Positions 1 through 7,353 of a DNA stretch of 48,485 nucleotides are shown here, one piece after another (position 1 is the stretch's first letter; each line of letters opens with the position of its first letter). Below the pieces are notes generated by a model. That model had not been told where the DNA came from and searched no databases. It worked only from the letters and a program-made list of their open reading frames with translations. The stretch is from Spirochaetales bacterium Spiro_10. GTDB lineage: Bacteria > Spirochaetota > Spirochaetia > Treponematales > Treponemataceae. The stretch spans positions 1 to 48,485 of the forward strand of contig LVBL01000031.1 of the NCBI GenBank assembly GCA_001604405.1, read 5' to 3'. The position numbers were made by a program, and so were the translations under genes.

Positions 1-155
1 ATCCAGTCTACAAGACCTGATCCCGTTTCGGACTCGATAAAATGGTCTTTGAGCGACATAACCGCGTCGCTGAGATCCGAAAGGAGCAAAAAGTCTCCCG
101 TCTCGTAGTTCATCAGGCATCGGCCGATTTCGGTAAAAAGCGCCTCTTTGTCCAT
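1..155 (-). CDS. Partial CDS, N-terminal fragment of an unidentified protein
   Basis: The reverse strand opens with ATG at 155 and stays open for 51 codons to the window edge, so the C-terminus is missing. The sequence begins MDKEALFTEIGRCLMNYETG and continues acidic and probably helical. A purine-rich stretch (AGGATC) lies just upstream on the coding strand and suits a ribosome binding site. No motif can be assigned from so short a piece. It is divergent from the small secreted-protein gene at 373. Confidence 0.55.
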   Translation of the reverse strand, partial: MDKEALFTEIGRCLMNYETGDFLLLSDLSDAVMSLKDHFIESETGSGLVDW

Positions 156-301
156 TGAAGATCCTATCCGTTCCGGTTTTCCAAAACTGCCATAAGAAAA
201 CTGTAGGTTATAGAAAATCCGTTGTCAAATAATGCAAGGGAGTAAAACTATTTTTTTTATTTGTATTTAAGGTCTGATGTTTACTTGTCAATATGGTGTA
301 T

Positions 302-343
302 GCAATTGTAAACAATTGCTTTCTCGCCACGCATGCCTATACT
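302..343 (+). promoter_or_regulatory. Putative promoter with overlapping palindrome
   Basis: A perfect inverted repeat GCAATTG-TAAA-CAATTGC occupies 302-319. A plausible -35 (TTGCTT, 316-321) overlaps its right arm, and TATACT at 338-343 follows after 16 bases. This would start transcription near 350, just before the AGGAGG-like site at 361 of the gene at 373. The layout suggests repression or activation by an unknown dimeric regulator. Confidence 0.4.
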
Positions 344-372
344 TCATGGTTATAACACTGAGGAGGCTCAAG

Positions 373-744
373 ATGAAACGTTTTTTGGCGATTCTTGCTT
401 TCGTATGTATCGGTTCCGCGCTCGGTTTCGCGGAGGATATCGATCTCGGAAAATTTCCCAAGGGCAAGTGGCTTGACCCGAACTGGAACGCGGTGTGGGA
501 GTTCGGCGCGAACTCCATCCGTCTGCTCGATACCTCCGGGAATGTCGTGTTCGATTTCAAGGACAAGATAACGGATTTCAAGGTGGATGTCGGAGCTTCG
601 GAGGCGAGGATCTCCTTTACGTGCAAGGAGGCCGAAAGGAAGTACGTCTTCACCAAAGGTGTGACGGATCTCGATCTCGTCATGAAGATCGACCCCGACT
701 GGACCGCGACCGATTATACGGTTACCATGAAGATGCGAAACTAG
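373..744 (+). CDS. Small exported protein of unknown function
   Basis: This 123-residue protein begins MKRFLAILAFVCIGSALGFA, a clear Sec signal peptide with cleavage expected after about residue 20. The mature part is about 100 residues, rich in aromatic and charged residues and probably all beta (for example GKWLDPNWNAVWEF and later FDFKDKITDF). ATG 373 is preferred over upstream in-frame starts because AGGAGG lies at 361-366 and the signal peptide begins here. It appears monocistronic behind its own promoter and faces the sugar dehydrogenase gene. I recall similar short periplasmic proteins in treponemes but cannot name a family. Confidence 0.75.
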   Translation: MKRFLAILAFVCIGSALGFAEDIDLGKFPKGKWLDPNWNAVWEFGANSIRLLDTSGNVVFDFKDKITDFKVDVGASEARISFTCKEAERKYVFTKGVTDLDLVMKIDPDWTATDYTVTMKMRN

Positions 745-751
745 CCGACAT

Positions 752-773
752 GGCGCCGGTTCAGGCCGGCGCC
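752..773. terminator. Stem-loop between convergent genes
   Basis: GGCGCCGG-TTCAGG-CCGGCGCC forms a perfect 8-bp GC-rich stem with a 6-base loop between the convergent ends at 744 and 789. There is no T-run, so it may protect mRNA ends rather than terminate by itself. Confidence 0.4.
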
Positions 774-788
774 CGTAGTGTCGCGCTG

Positions 789-1943
789 TCAGGGACGCGC
801 GGGCGAGAGGCGGTATAAGGCCCCGTCCGCCGAGTCGGTGAGGAGATAGACGGAACCGTCGGGGCCTTCGCGCACGTCGCGGATGCGTCCGATCGCGCCG
901 ACAAGGAGCGTCTCGGCTGAGGCTATCCGTCCGTTCTCCGTCGTCAGGCGCACGAGACGCTGACCGGCGAGGTTTCCCGAAAAGATGCTGCCCTTCCATG
1001 CGGGAACGTTTTTCCCCGAGTGCACCATGAGACCCGAGGGTGCGATGGACGGCGTCCACTGCATCAGCGGGTTTTCGATTCCCGGCTTTGATACGCCCTC
1101 GCCGATCACCGCGCCCGATCCGTACTCGCGTCCGTGCGTCACGACGGGCCATCCGTAATTTCTTCCTGGACGTATGCGGTTGATCTCGTCCCCTCCCTGC
1201 GGTCCGTGTTCGGTTGCCCATATGTCCCCGTTCCGGGGATCGACGACGAGTCCCTGTATGTTGCGGTGACCGAGACTGTATATCGTGGGAAGCGCCCCCG
1301 GCGTCGCGACGAACGGATTGTCCGCGGGAACCGATCCGTCCTGTCCGATCCGATGCGTCTTCCCCGCCTCGTCCGACAGGTTCTGGGCGCGGTTCTGCGA
1401 GCCCCGGTCGCCGACGCTGAAGAGCAGGGTAGCGTCCGGCAACACGCGTATTCGCGATCCGAAGTGATGGCCCGCCTGGGTTTTGCCCGACATCTCCCAG
1501 ATGACCCGCAAATCCTCGAGAACCGTTCCGTCAAGACGGGCTCGCGCTACGGCGGTGCCCCTGCCCTCCGAACCTCCCGCCGAGTAGGTCATGAACACCG
1601 TTCCCCGTTGCGGGAAGTCCGCGCCAAGGGCGATGTCCAGAAGGCCTCCCTGGCCGCCCGCCGCTATCTGGGGCAATCCCGTAACGCGCGAGGCGCGAAC
1701 GTTTCCGATACGAAGCAGGTTGCCCCGTCGTTCCGTAACGAGCAGGTCCCCGTCGGGAAGGAATTCGAAGGCCCAGGGATGATGCAAGCCGGAGACTATT
1801 TTCGTGAGCTGCAGCGTGCCGGCCTCGGACGGAAACGTTCCGGCGGGCCGCTCCATAACCGTTACCCCTTCCGCTCCGTACGCCGCCACCGGGGCCGCGC
1901 ACGACAGAAGAAAGATAGCGAAAATGTTAGCCGTGTATTTCAT
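789..1943 (-). CDS. PQQ-dependent aldose sugar dehydrogenase (glucose/sorbosone dehydrogenase family)
   Basis: The 384-residue protein has a signal peptide (MKYTANIFAIFLLSCAAPVAA) followed by a six-bladed beta-propeller typical of soluble aldose dehydrogenases such as E. coli YliI. Visible family motifs are HHPWAFEFLPDGDLLVTER near the start, GHHFGSRIRVLPD with the likely catalytic histidine, GDRGSQNRAQ, GHRNIQGLVVDP and ATEHGPQGGDEIN (calcium and PQQ region). These enzymes oxidise the C1 hydroxyl of sugars in the periplasm. PQQ would have to be acquired, since no PQQ genes are in the window. The start is supported by GGAGG eight bases upstream. It is monocistronic, with no oxidoreductase partner nearby. 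Confidence 0.85.
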   Translation of the reverse strand: MKYTANIFAIFLLSCAAPVAAYGAEGVTVMERPAGTFPSEAGTLQLTKIVSGLHHPWAFEFLPDGDLLVTERRGNLLRIGNVRASRVTGLPQIAAGGQGGLLDIALGADFPQRGTVFMTYSAGGSEGRGTAVARARLDGTVLEDLRVIWEMSGKTQAGHHFGSRIRVLPDATLLFSVGDRGSQNRAQNLSDEAGKTHRIGQDGSVPADNPFVATPGALPTIYSLGHRNIQGLVVDPRNGDIWATEHGPQGGDEINRIRPGRNYGWPVVTHGREYGSGAVIGEGVSKPGIENPLMQWTPSIAPSGLMVHSGKNVPAWKGSIFSGNLAGQRLVRLTTENGRIASAETLLVGAIGRIRDVREGPDGSVYLLTDSADGALYRLSPARP

Positions 1944-2095
1944 CCCGATACCTCCGCTGTAATGCTACTGAGAGCGGCGTGGAGAGGCAACGAAATTCAC
2001 GCGCGATCAGGCCCCGAGGCGGCTCCGGAATAAACCGTTAGTAAATTGGCCTTGAAGGGTCTATACTTATTGGTGATACGACGAAGGGGTGTGCC

Positions 2096-2497
2096 ATGAG
2101 AGCAGTGCGCGACGAAGAGAGGATTATCGCCCAGTATCCCTTGCTCCACGATATCTTTGTCCATATGCCCTGCGCGGCCGCGATGCACAAGATCGTGTGC
2201 GATTCGGACGGTACCGCCGTCGACTATTACACGACGGAGGTGAATCCCCTGTTTGAGAGATTGCTGGGCGTCGACGCCGCGTCTGTCCTCGGCAAACTCG
2301 CCAGCGAAAAACTGCAGCACGAGGAATTGCGCCACTGGCTTTCGATTTTCGGTCCCGTCGCCCTCGAGGGTCACGCGCGCACCTACGTCATGCATTCCTC
2401 GCTCAACGACGCGGCCTTTACCGGTACGGCCCTCTGTCCCCGGAAAGGCTATTTCTTCGTCATGTTTACCCGGCAGGGGGAAAAGCCGGTCCATTAG
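2096..2497 (+). CDS. Stand-alone PAS-domain protein
   Basis: The 133-residue protein is essentially one PAS domain: MHKIVCDSDGTAVDY leads into the core, a helical LFERLLGVDAASVLGK segment follows, and the last strands read GYFFVMFTRQ. No output domain (kinase, GGDEF, HTH) follows, so it must act by binding a partner or as a small sensor. A TATACT box at 2062-2067 and AAGGGG before the ATG support expression from here. It resembles the PAS protein at 9543-9926 in length and in the H-[KE]-I-[VI]-C-D-[SA]-D-G opening, so the two are likely paralogues. Confidence 0.7.
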   Translation: MRAVRDEERIIAQYPLLHDIFVHMPCAAAMHKIVCDSDGTAVDYYTTEVNPLFERLLGVDAASVLGKLASEKLQHEELRHWLSIFGPVALEGHARTYVMHSSLNDAAFTGTALCPRKGYFFVMFTRQGEKPVH

Positions 2498-2505
2498 CCG
2501 GACGC

Positions 2506-2766
2506 TCAGGTGGCGGCGTGCGACGCCCAGTTCCATGGATTCGTGAAACGCTGTTCCCTCGGGCGGAACAACTCGGTCGAATCCACCTCGAGCGCGACCG
2601 CGATACGCTCGATCATCTCGGCTGACGGGAATTTCATGCCACGCTCTATCAACGCCACGTAGTTTCCCGAGATACTGGCTTTCTCGGCGAGTTGCGCCTG
2701 TGTCAACTGGGAGAGACGGCGAAGTTCCTTGATGTTGTGTGCCAATACTTCCTGAATGCGTGTCAT
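2506..2766 (-). CDS. XRE-family helix-turn-helix regulator
   Basis: The protein is 86 residues from MTRIQEVLAHNIKELRRLSQ. The Cro/C1-type helix-turn-helix spans about residues 8-62: LTQAQLAEKASISGNYVALIERG is the classic recognition region and FPSAEMIERIAVALEVDSTELF is the closing helices. ATG 2766 is chosen over an upstream in-frame start because the HTH normally begins a few residues in and GGGGTG lies just upstream. There is no sensor domain. It is divergent from the HD-GYP unit and may act on the 2767-2952 intergenic region. Confidence 0.85.
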   Translation of the reverse strand: MTRIQEVLAHNIKELRRLSQLTQAQLAEKASISGNYVALIERGMKFPSAEMIERIAVALEVDSTELFRPREQRFTNPWNWASHAAT

Positions 2767-2952
2767 GTGCACCCCAAGTATATCATGTCCAATACGTCCG
2801 GATGTGACCCAAAGAGCAGATAATCCCCAAAAAAGTGCTTGAAAAGTAACCAAAAGGCATTATAATGACGGTAGAATATAACTTATAGATATATAGTCGT
2901 ATCTAGAGAAGTATTCCAGACAAAATAGTGCAATGACCGCGCAGGAGTATAT
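2767..2952. other. Divergent intergenic region with a strong promoter
   Basis: This region separates the XRE gene from the small ORF/HD-GYP unit and is AT-rich for its surroundings. It carries TTGAAA (2839-2844) and TATAAT (2861-2866) with 16-bp spacing on the plus strand, which would start transcription near 2873 and give a leader of about 80 bases before ATG 2953. AT-rich short dyads around 2885-2910 (AGATA...TATCT) could be operator sequence. Confidence 0.5.
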
Positions 2953-3102
2953 ATGCGAATCCTGAAGGTGCGTCATTACAAAAAGTGTCCTTGCGAAACG
3001 CTCATTCACGACGTCCATATACGTGGGCCTGGTTCGCGCTTTCACGAGATACCTCTCATACCGTTCGCTGCCCGGCGCTTGTTTCAGGCGGCGCCGCCAT
3101 GA
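2953..3102 (+). CDS. Small ORF translationally coupled to the HD-GYP gene
   Basis: A 49-codon frame starts at ATG 2953 with AGGAG at 2943-2947, an ideal ribosome binding site. It reads MRILKVRHYKKCPCETLIHD at its N-terminus and is basic, with a CPC motif at about residues 12-14. Its TGA overlaps the ATG at 3099 (ATGA), exactly the layout of coupled genes. The HD-GYP gene has no good site of its own, so translation may depend on this ORF. It could be a regulatory leader peptide or a small protein. No homologue is known to me. Confidence 0.5.
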   Translation: MRILKVRHYKKCPCETLIHDVHIRGPGSRFHEIPLIPFAARRLFQAAPP

Positions 3103-4130
3103 ATCACCCCGCGATCGATTTGGAAAGCAAGGTGTTCATGACCGCTCCCATCGGACTCGCCATCATCAATTCGGTGACCGGAACGATCATGCGCGTCAAT
3201 GACGCCTATTGCGCGATGTTGGGACGCCCGAGGGACTGTCTCGTCGGCAAAACCTGGATGCAGTTCACGCACCCGGACGACCTCATACGGGACGTCTACT
3301 TCATCTACAAAATGCGCGACACGGGCGAAAGCCAGATGGACAGGACGAAGCGGTATCTCAGGCCCGACGGCGCGGTCGTCCACGCGACGGTCACGGCGAC
3401 TCCCCTCGGGAAGGCGGGAGCCGACGACGCGCATATGGTGATGATCCAGGACGTTTCGGCGAATATCCACCTGAAGGACGAGTTGCGCACGCGCAAGAGC
3501 GAACTTCGAATGACGAGGGAGGAGATGCTGAACGCGCTCGTCATAGTCGCTAAATTCAGGGACCGCGAGACCGGCGGACACCTGCAGAGAATCAGGAAAT
3601 ACGTGGAGATACTGCTCTGTTCGCTCGCCCGCTCGCATCCGTTCTCCAGTCACGGCATCAGGCTCATTTCCCACGCGGCGATGCTCCACGACATCGGGAA
3701 GATAGGCATCCCCGACTCGATCCTGCTCAAGAAGGGCTCCCTCGACGATGTCGAGTTTTCCGTCATGAAAACGCACACCACGCTCGGGTCGGCGGCCATG
3801 CTGGAGTCGATGAGGCACATCCGCGGCGACTCGTCGCTCATGTACGCGCGCGAGATCGCCGAGGCGCACCACGAGCGATGGGACGGCACCGGGTACCCCC
3901 ACGGGATTTCCGGAAGGGATATTCCCCTTACCGCGCGCGTGCTCGCCGTGGCCGACGTCTACGACGCGCTGATCTCGAATCGTCCGTACAAGGAGGCGTT
4001 GCCCCACGCCGACGCGGTCAGGATCGTCTCCGAAGGCTCGGGGTCGCATTTCGACCCCGAGGTCGTGGACGGTTTTCTCGCGAACGAAAAGGAGTTCGCC
4101 CGGGTATCCGAGGCCATAGCGGACGACTGA
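3099..4130 (+). CDS. PAS/HD-GYP cyclic-di-GMP phosphodiesterase
   Basis: From ATG 3099 the product has 343 residues. A PAS domain covers about residues 10-125 (APIGLAIINSVTGTIMRVND, then YLRPDGAVVHATVTATPL), followed by a short coiled linker (LKDELRTRKSELRMTREEML) and an HD-GYP domain from about 150 to 335. Key residues are H197-D198 in HDIGKIG, HTTLG, HH-ERWDGTGYP with GYP at 265-267, and ADVYDALISNRPYK. This set is typical of active hydrolases that degrade c-di-GMP with bound metals. A GTG at 2985 is in frame upstream, but ATG 3099 is preferred because of the overlap with the small ORF. With no transmembrane segment it is probably cytoplasmic and tuned by the PAS ligand. Confidence 0.88.
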   Translation: MNHPAIDLESKVFMTAPIGLAIINSVTGTIMRVNDAYCAMLGRPRDCLVGKTWMQFTHPDDLIRDVYFIYKMRDTGESQMDRTKRYLRPDGAVVHATVTATPLGKAGADDAHMVMIQDVSANIHLKDELRTRKSELRMTREEMLNALVIVAKFRDRETGGHLQRIRKYVEILLCSLARSHPFSSHGIRLISHAAMLHDIGKIGIPDSILLKKGSLDDVEFSVMKTHTTLGSAAMLESMRHIRGDSSLMYAREIAEAHHERWDGTGYPHGISGRDIPLTARVLAVADVYDALISNRPYKEALPHADAVRIVSEGSGSHFDPEVVDGFLANEKEFARVSEAIADD

Positions 4131-4215
4131 AGCGCGTGCGCGGTATTTCCTTTTTCGCGAAATCGGGATATTGTGGCATCGGCTAACGGGTCCGGGTTGC
4201 GGGAGGATCGGTGTG

Positions 4216-4557
4216 ATGGAATTCTACGAGAAGAGGCACGCGCCGCGCATTGGCCGCGAGCGCTTGCCGGAGCAGTACGGGTCCTATTCCGTGCGGCTCT
4301 CGGGCGGACTGATCGAGGTTCGCGCCTACGACGCGAGCATCACCGGTTTCGGTTTTATCTCCGTTCTTCCGTCCCGCGAGTTTCCGATCGGCGCTGAGGT
4401 TGTAGCGTATCCCGTCGGGATGGAGTTTCCCGTGCATGGCGTCGTACGCTACGCCACGGCCGTACCGGGCGGAACGCACGTCGGCCTTTCCCTGCTTGTT
4501 TCCGGCGGACTCGCGTTCTATCGGCAGGTTGTTTCCGGGCTCGTCCCGGAGGCATGA
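4216..4557 (+). CDS. PilZ-domain c-di-GMP-binding protein
   Basis: The 113-residue protein starts MEFYEKRHAPR. It carries an RxxxR element (RHAPR, residues 7-11) and DxSxxG (DASITG) about 35 residues later, the two ligand motifs of PilZ domains. The rest is a compact beta-barrel ending in HVGLSLLV. ATG 4216 has GGAGG upstream; longer versions add residues outside the fold. It follows the HD-GYP enzyme by 85 bases, so a degrader and a receptor of the same second messenger may be co-expressed. A PilZ-only protein of this size acts through a partner, often at the flagellar motor or in envelope synthesis. Confidence 0.72.
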   Translation: MEFYEKRHAPRIGRERLPEQYGSYSVRLSGGLIEVRAYDASITGFGFISVLPSREFPIGAEVVAYPVGMEFPVHGVVRYATAVPGGTHVGLSLLVSGGLAFYRQVVSGLVPEA

Positions 4558-4617
4558 GGACTTGACCGTGCCGCGATCGGGACATCGCAGCAGGCCATCG
4601 AACGAAGGGGACGAAAC

Positions 4618-5241
4618 ATGAACCAGCGTGAACGAATGCTCGCGGGATTGCCGTTCAAGATTTGGGAAGACGGTCTTCTGGACGATTTGAACCGGGCGAA
4701 AAAACTGCTATACAAGTACAACCGCTGCGATCCGACGAAGTGGAGGCGGCGGAAAAAGATCCTCACCCGTCTTTTCGCCAGGACCGGCGAGTGGATATGC
4801 GTCGATCAACCCTTCCACTGCGACTTCGGAAAGAACATATCCGTCGGCGAGGACTTTTACGCGAACGTGAACTGCACCATCCTCGACTGCGGGCGGGTCA
4901 CGATCGGGGATAACGTCCTCTTCGGGCCGAACGTGTCCGTATTTACCGCGGGCCACCCCATTCATCCCGAGTCCCGGAATTCCCGGTATCAGTACGGTAT
5001 CGAGGTAACCATAGGGAACAACGTCTGGATCTGCGGAAACGTCGTGATCAATCCGGGCGTGCATATCGGGGACAACGTCGTCATCGCCTCGGGAAGCGTC
5101 GTTACCCGGGATGTCGAGAGCGATTCGCTGGCGGCCGGAAACCCGTGCCGCGTCTTGCGCAAGATCACGGATGACGACAGGAAATACTACTTCAAACGCC
5201 GCGAATTCGACGTCGACGATTATACCGCCCCGAGCCGGTAG
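4618..5241 (+). CDS. Hexapeptide-repeat O-acetyltransferase (maltose/galactoside acetyltransferase type)
   Basis: The 207-residue protein has the Maa/LacA layout. An N-terminal helical cap (ERMLAGLPFKIWEDGLLDDL...AKKLLYKYN) is followed by a left-handed beta-helix of hexapeptide repeats (ISVGEDFYANVNCTILDCG, VTIGDNVLFGPNV, VTIGNNVWICGNVVI, VHIGDNVVIASGS). The catalytic histidine is in TAGHPIHPE. These trimeric cytoplasmic enzymes move acetyl from acetyl-CoA to sugars. The family includes relatives that acetylate other substrates, so the acceptor is open. It starts 60 bases after the PilZ gene. Confidence 0.85.
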   Translation: MNQRERMLAGLPFKIWEDGLLDDLNRAKKLLYKYNRCDPTKWRRRKKILTRLFARTGEWICVDQPFHCDFGKNISVGEDFYANVNCTILDCGRVTIGDNVLFGPNVSVFTAGHPIHPESRNSRYQYGIEVTIGNNVWICGNVVINPGVHIGDNVVIASGSVVTRDVESDSLAAGNPCRVLRKITDDDRKYYFKRREFDVDDYTAPSR

Positions 5242-5286
5242 GGGCGTTCCGCCCATTGGGTTTCCTTCCCGTTCCCTTCCCCGAGC

Positions 5287-5315
5287 TTGACCGCGCACCT
5301 CCCCGGGTTTATCTT
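5287..5315 (+). promoter_or_regulatory. Putative promoter of the Rrf2 pair
   Basis: TTGACC (5287-5292) and TATCTT (5310-5315) are separated by 17 bases. Downstream the leader contains TTTAGTAGG (5331-5339), which is found inverted before cysK at 6242-6250. The first Rrf2 ORF begins at 5347 behind AGGAG. Confidence 0.4.
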
Positions 5316-5346
5316 TATAAAGACAACATATTTAGTAGGAGTTTTT

Positions 5347-5784
5347 ATGAGGATATCCACGAGGGGACAATACTCGCTCGAGGCGCTGTTGTATCTGGCC
5401 TCCCTTCCCTCGGGTGAATACGCGAGCATACGGGCACTGTCGGAGGCTACCGGCATTTCGGACGGGTATCTCGAGCAACTGTTCATCGGCCTGAAAAAAC
5501 AGGGCATCGTGCAGGGCATCCGCGGCGCCCGGGGCGGCTATGTAGTCGGCCGCGATCCTTCCGAGATAACCGCGGGCGACGTATTGCGCGCCGTTGAGGG
5601 AACCCTGGAGCCCGTGGCCTGCCTTTCCGCCGGGACCTGCCCGTCCGAGGCGGCGTGCATCACGCGGCATACCTGGGCCCACCTGTATCGCGAGATACGC
5701 GACGTCGTCGATTCCGTCACCTTGGCGGATCTCGCGCGGGAATACGACGCGGAGCTGATGGCCGAAAAGGGATACACCATATGA
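5347..5784 (+). CDS. Rrf2-family regulator with an iron-sulfur-type cysteine triad (IscR-like)
   Basis: This 145-residue protein begins MRISTRGQYSLEALLYLASL. It has the Rrf2 winged helix-turn-helix (SIRALSEATGISDGYLEQLF then the wing GIRGARGGYVVGRDPSEI) and a dimerisation helix. Cysteines in CLSAGTCPSEAAC follow the C-x5-C-x5-C spacing of IscR, with a histidine soon after (CITRH), so it probably binds a [2Fe-2S] cluster and senses Fe-S or redox state. The start is set by AGGAG just before 5347. It overlaps the next Rrf2 gene by ATGA. The downstream cysteine genes suggest control of sulfur assimilation or cluster supply. Confidence 0.82.
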   Translation: MRISTRGQYSLEALLYLASLPSGEYASIRALSEATGISDGYLEQLFIGLKKQGIVQGIRGARGGYVVGRDPSEITAGDVLRAVEGTLEPVACLSAGTCPSEAACITRHTWAHLYREIRDVVDSVTLADLAREYDAELMAEKGYTI

Positions 5785-6215
5785 AGCTTTCCACGCGGGG
5801 ACGTTACGGCATACGCCTTCTCATAGACCTTGCGGAGCATATGGACGAACCCCATGTGTCCCTCGCGAGCGTGGCGGAGCGGCAGGCGATATCCGCGCGC
5901 TATCTCGAGCAGGTCGCGGTCATCCTCCGTCGAAGCGGCTATATCCGGTCGGTCAAAGGGGCCTCGGGAGGGTATACCCTCGCGCGAAGGCCTGAGTCGA
6001 TCGTCGTCGGGGACGCCCTTCGGGACCTGGAGGGCGATATGCTCCTCGTCGATCCCCTCCGTCCCGGAGAGACCGAGAGCGCCCTGCGCCGGTGCATCAG
6101 GAGGTCCGTGTACGACCGGCTCAATGAGCGTGTCGCGGGCGTAATCGACCGGATTACCCTGGCCTCCATGATCGGGACAGTCGATCCGGACGAGTCATAT
6201 ATGTACTTCATATAG
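5781..6215 (+). CDS. Second Rrf2-family regulator, without the cysteine triad (CymR-like)
   Basis: The 144-residue protein begins MKLSTRGRYGIRLLIDLAEH. The winged HTH reads VSLASVAERQAISARYLEQV followed by the wing VKGASGGYTLARRPESI. The region that holds the cluster ligands in its neighbour has only one cysteine (RRCIRR), so it should not carry an Fe-S cluster and may use a protein or metabolite signal instead, as CymR does with cysteine synthase. Its start overlaps the stop of the first Rrf2 gene (ATGA), giving coupled expression. It sits directly upstream of cysK, the known partner enzyme of CymR in Firmicutes; transfer of that mechanism here is inference. Confidence 0.8.
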   Translation: MKLSTRGRYGIRLLIDLAEHMDEPHVSLASVAERQAISARYLEQVAVILRRSGYIRSVKGASGGYTLARRPESIVVGDALRDLEGDMLLVDPLRPGETESALRRCIRRSVYDRLNERVAGVIDRITLASMIGTVDPDESYMYFI

Positions 6216-6276
6216 AAGGAATGTTCGTAAAAGTATAATAACCTACTAAAACGGTATAAATAATAAAAAAAAAGAC

Positions 6277-6304
6277 TTGACAGATAAACTGCTTATGCTA
6301 TAAA
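6277..6304 (+). promoter_or_regulatory. Promoter of cysK
   Basis: A consensus -35 TTGACA (6277-6282) and TATAAA (6299-6304) are separated by 16 bases. AT-rich sequence around 6236-6262 includes CCTACTAAAACGGT, which could be the Rrf2 operator. Confidence 0.6.
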
Positions 6305-6353
6305 TTACATCGTAATAGTAAGATATAAGGGATGATCGAATATGGAGGTGCAT

Positions 6354-7274
6354 ATGGCTCGGTCTGAAAGGATTACGGATTTGATCGGGAACACGCCCTT
6401 GGTGCGGATCAACCGCATTAACGAGGGCGGGGCGACCATCTACGCAAAAATTGAAAGTTTCAATCCCTTTTCGAGCGTGAAGGACCGTATCGGCCTCGCG
6501 CTTATCGAGGCGGCCGAACGGGACGGCAAGATAACGAAGGATACCGTCATCATCGAGCCGACGAGCGGCAACACCGGGATCGCGCTCGCGGCGGTGGCCG
6601 CCGTCAAGGGGTACCGCATCATACTCACCATGCCCGAGACGATGAGCGTTGAACGGAGAAAGCTCCTTGTAGCGTACGGGGCCGAGCTCGTACTGACGGA
6701 GGGCGCGAAGGGGATGAAGGGGGCGATCGCCAAGGCGGAGGAACTCGCCGCGCAGACGCCGAATTCCTTCGTCCCCCAGCAATTCAACAATCCCGCCAAT
6801 TCCGAGATTCACCGGCTTACGACGGGACCCGAGATATGGAAGGACACCGACGGGGCCGTGGACATACTCATAGCGGGCGTCGGTACGGGGGGCACCGTGA
6901 CCGGGGCGGGGGAATTCCTCAAGTCGAAAAAACCGTCCGTGAAGGTGATAGCGGTAGAGCCTGCCGCCTCTCCCGTGCTGTCCGGTGGGGCTCCCGGGCC
7001 GCACAAGATTCAGGGGATCGGCGCGGGTTTCGTTCCCGGCGTGCTCAATACGTCGGTCATAGACGAGATATACCAGACGGACGACGTGAAGGCCGGAACG
7101 GTCGCGCGTCGCGCCGCGAAGGAAGAGGGTATCCTGGTCGGGATATCCTCGGGCTCGGCGCTCGAGGCGGCGCTGACCGTGTCGAAGCGGCCCGAAAACG
7201 CGGGAAAGACGATCGTCGTCGTCCTTCCCGATTCCGGCGAACGGTATCTGTCCACGTGGCTGTGGGGAGAATGA
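6354..7274 (+). CDS. cysK: Cysteine synthase (O-acetylserine sulfhydrylase)
   Basis: The 306-residue enzyme joins sulfide to O-acetylserine to form cysteine. Family motifs are all present: [10 protein letters not shown], the PLP lysine K43 in [19 protein letters not shown] (substrate loop), [14 protein letters not shown] (phosphate-binding glycines) and [11 protein letters not shown]. The length is normal for CysK. ATG 6354 is used because GGAGG lies at 6344-6348 immediately before it; the upstream ATG at 6342 overlaps that site. It has its own promoter and is followed 79 bases later by metY. No serine acetyltransferase CysE is in the window. Confidence 0.93.
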   Translation: MARSERITDLIGNTPLVRINRINEGGATIYAKIESFNPFSSVKDRIGLALIEAAERDGKITKDTVIIEPTSGNTGIALAAVAAVKGYRIILTMPETMSVERRKLLVAYGAELVLTEGAKGMKGAIAKAEELAAQTPNSFVPQQFNNPANSEIHRLTTGPEIWKDTDGAVDILIAGVGTGGTVTGAGEFLKSKKPSVKVIAVEPAASPVLSGGAPGPHKIQGIGAGFVPGVLNTSVIDEIYQTDDVKAGTVARRAAKEEGILVGISSGSALEAALTVSKRPENAGKTIVVVLPDSGERYLSTWLWGE

Positions 7275-7353
7275 CATAGGGCGCGAAGGCGGACCATGAC
7301 GCCCTGACGGGGCGGCGGGTTCAGCGACTACATCTCGAAATGGGGGAAAAGGT

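Noticed and set aside
6246-7277. Minus-strand frame of 343 codons opposite cysK
   Set aside because: cysK motifs on the plus strand are unambiguous, and the reverse frame is Arg/Gly/Leu-rich with no motif.
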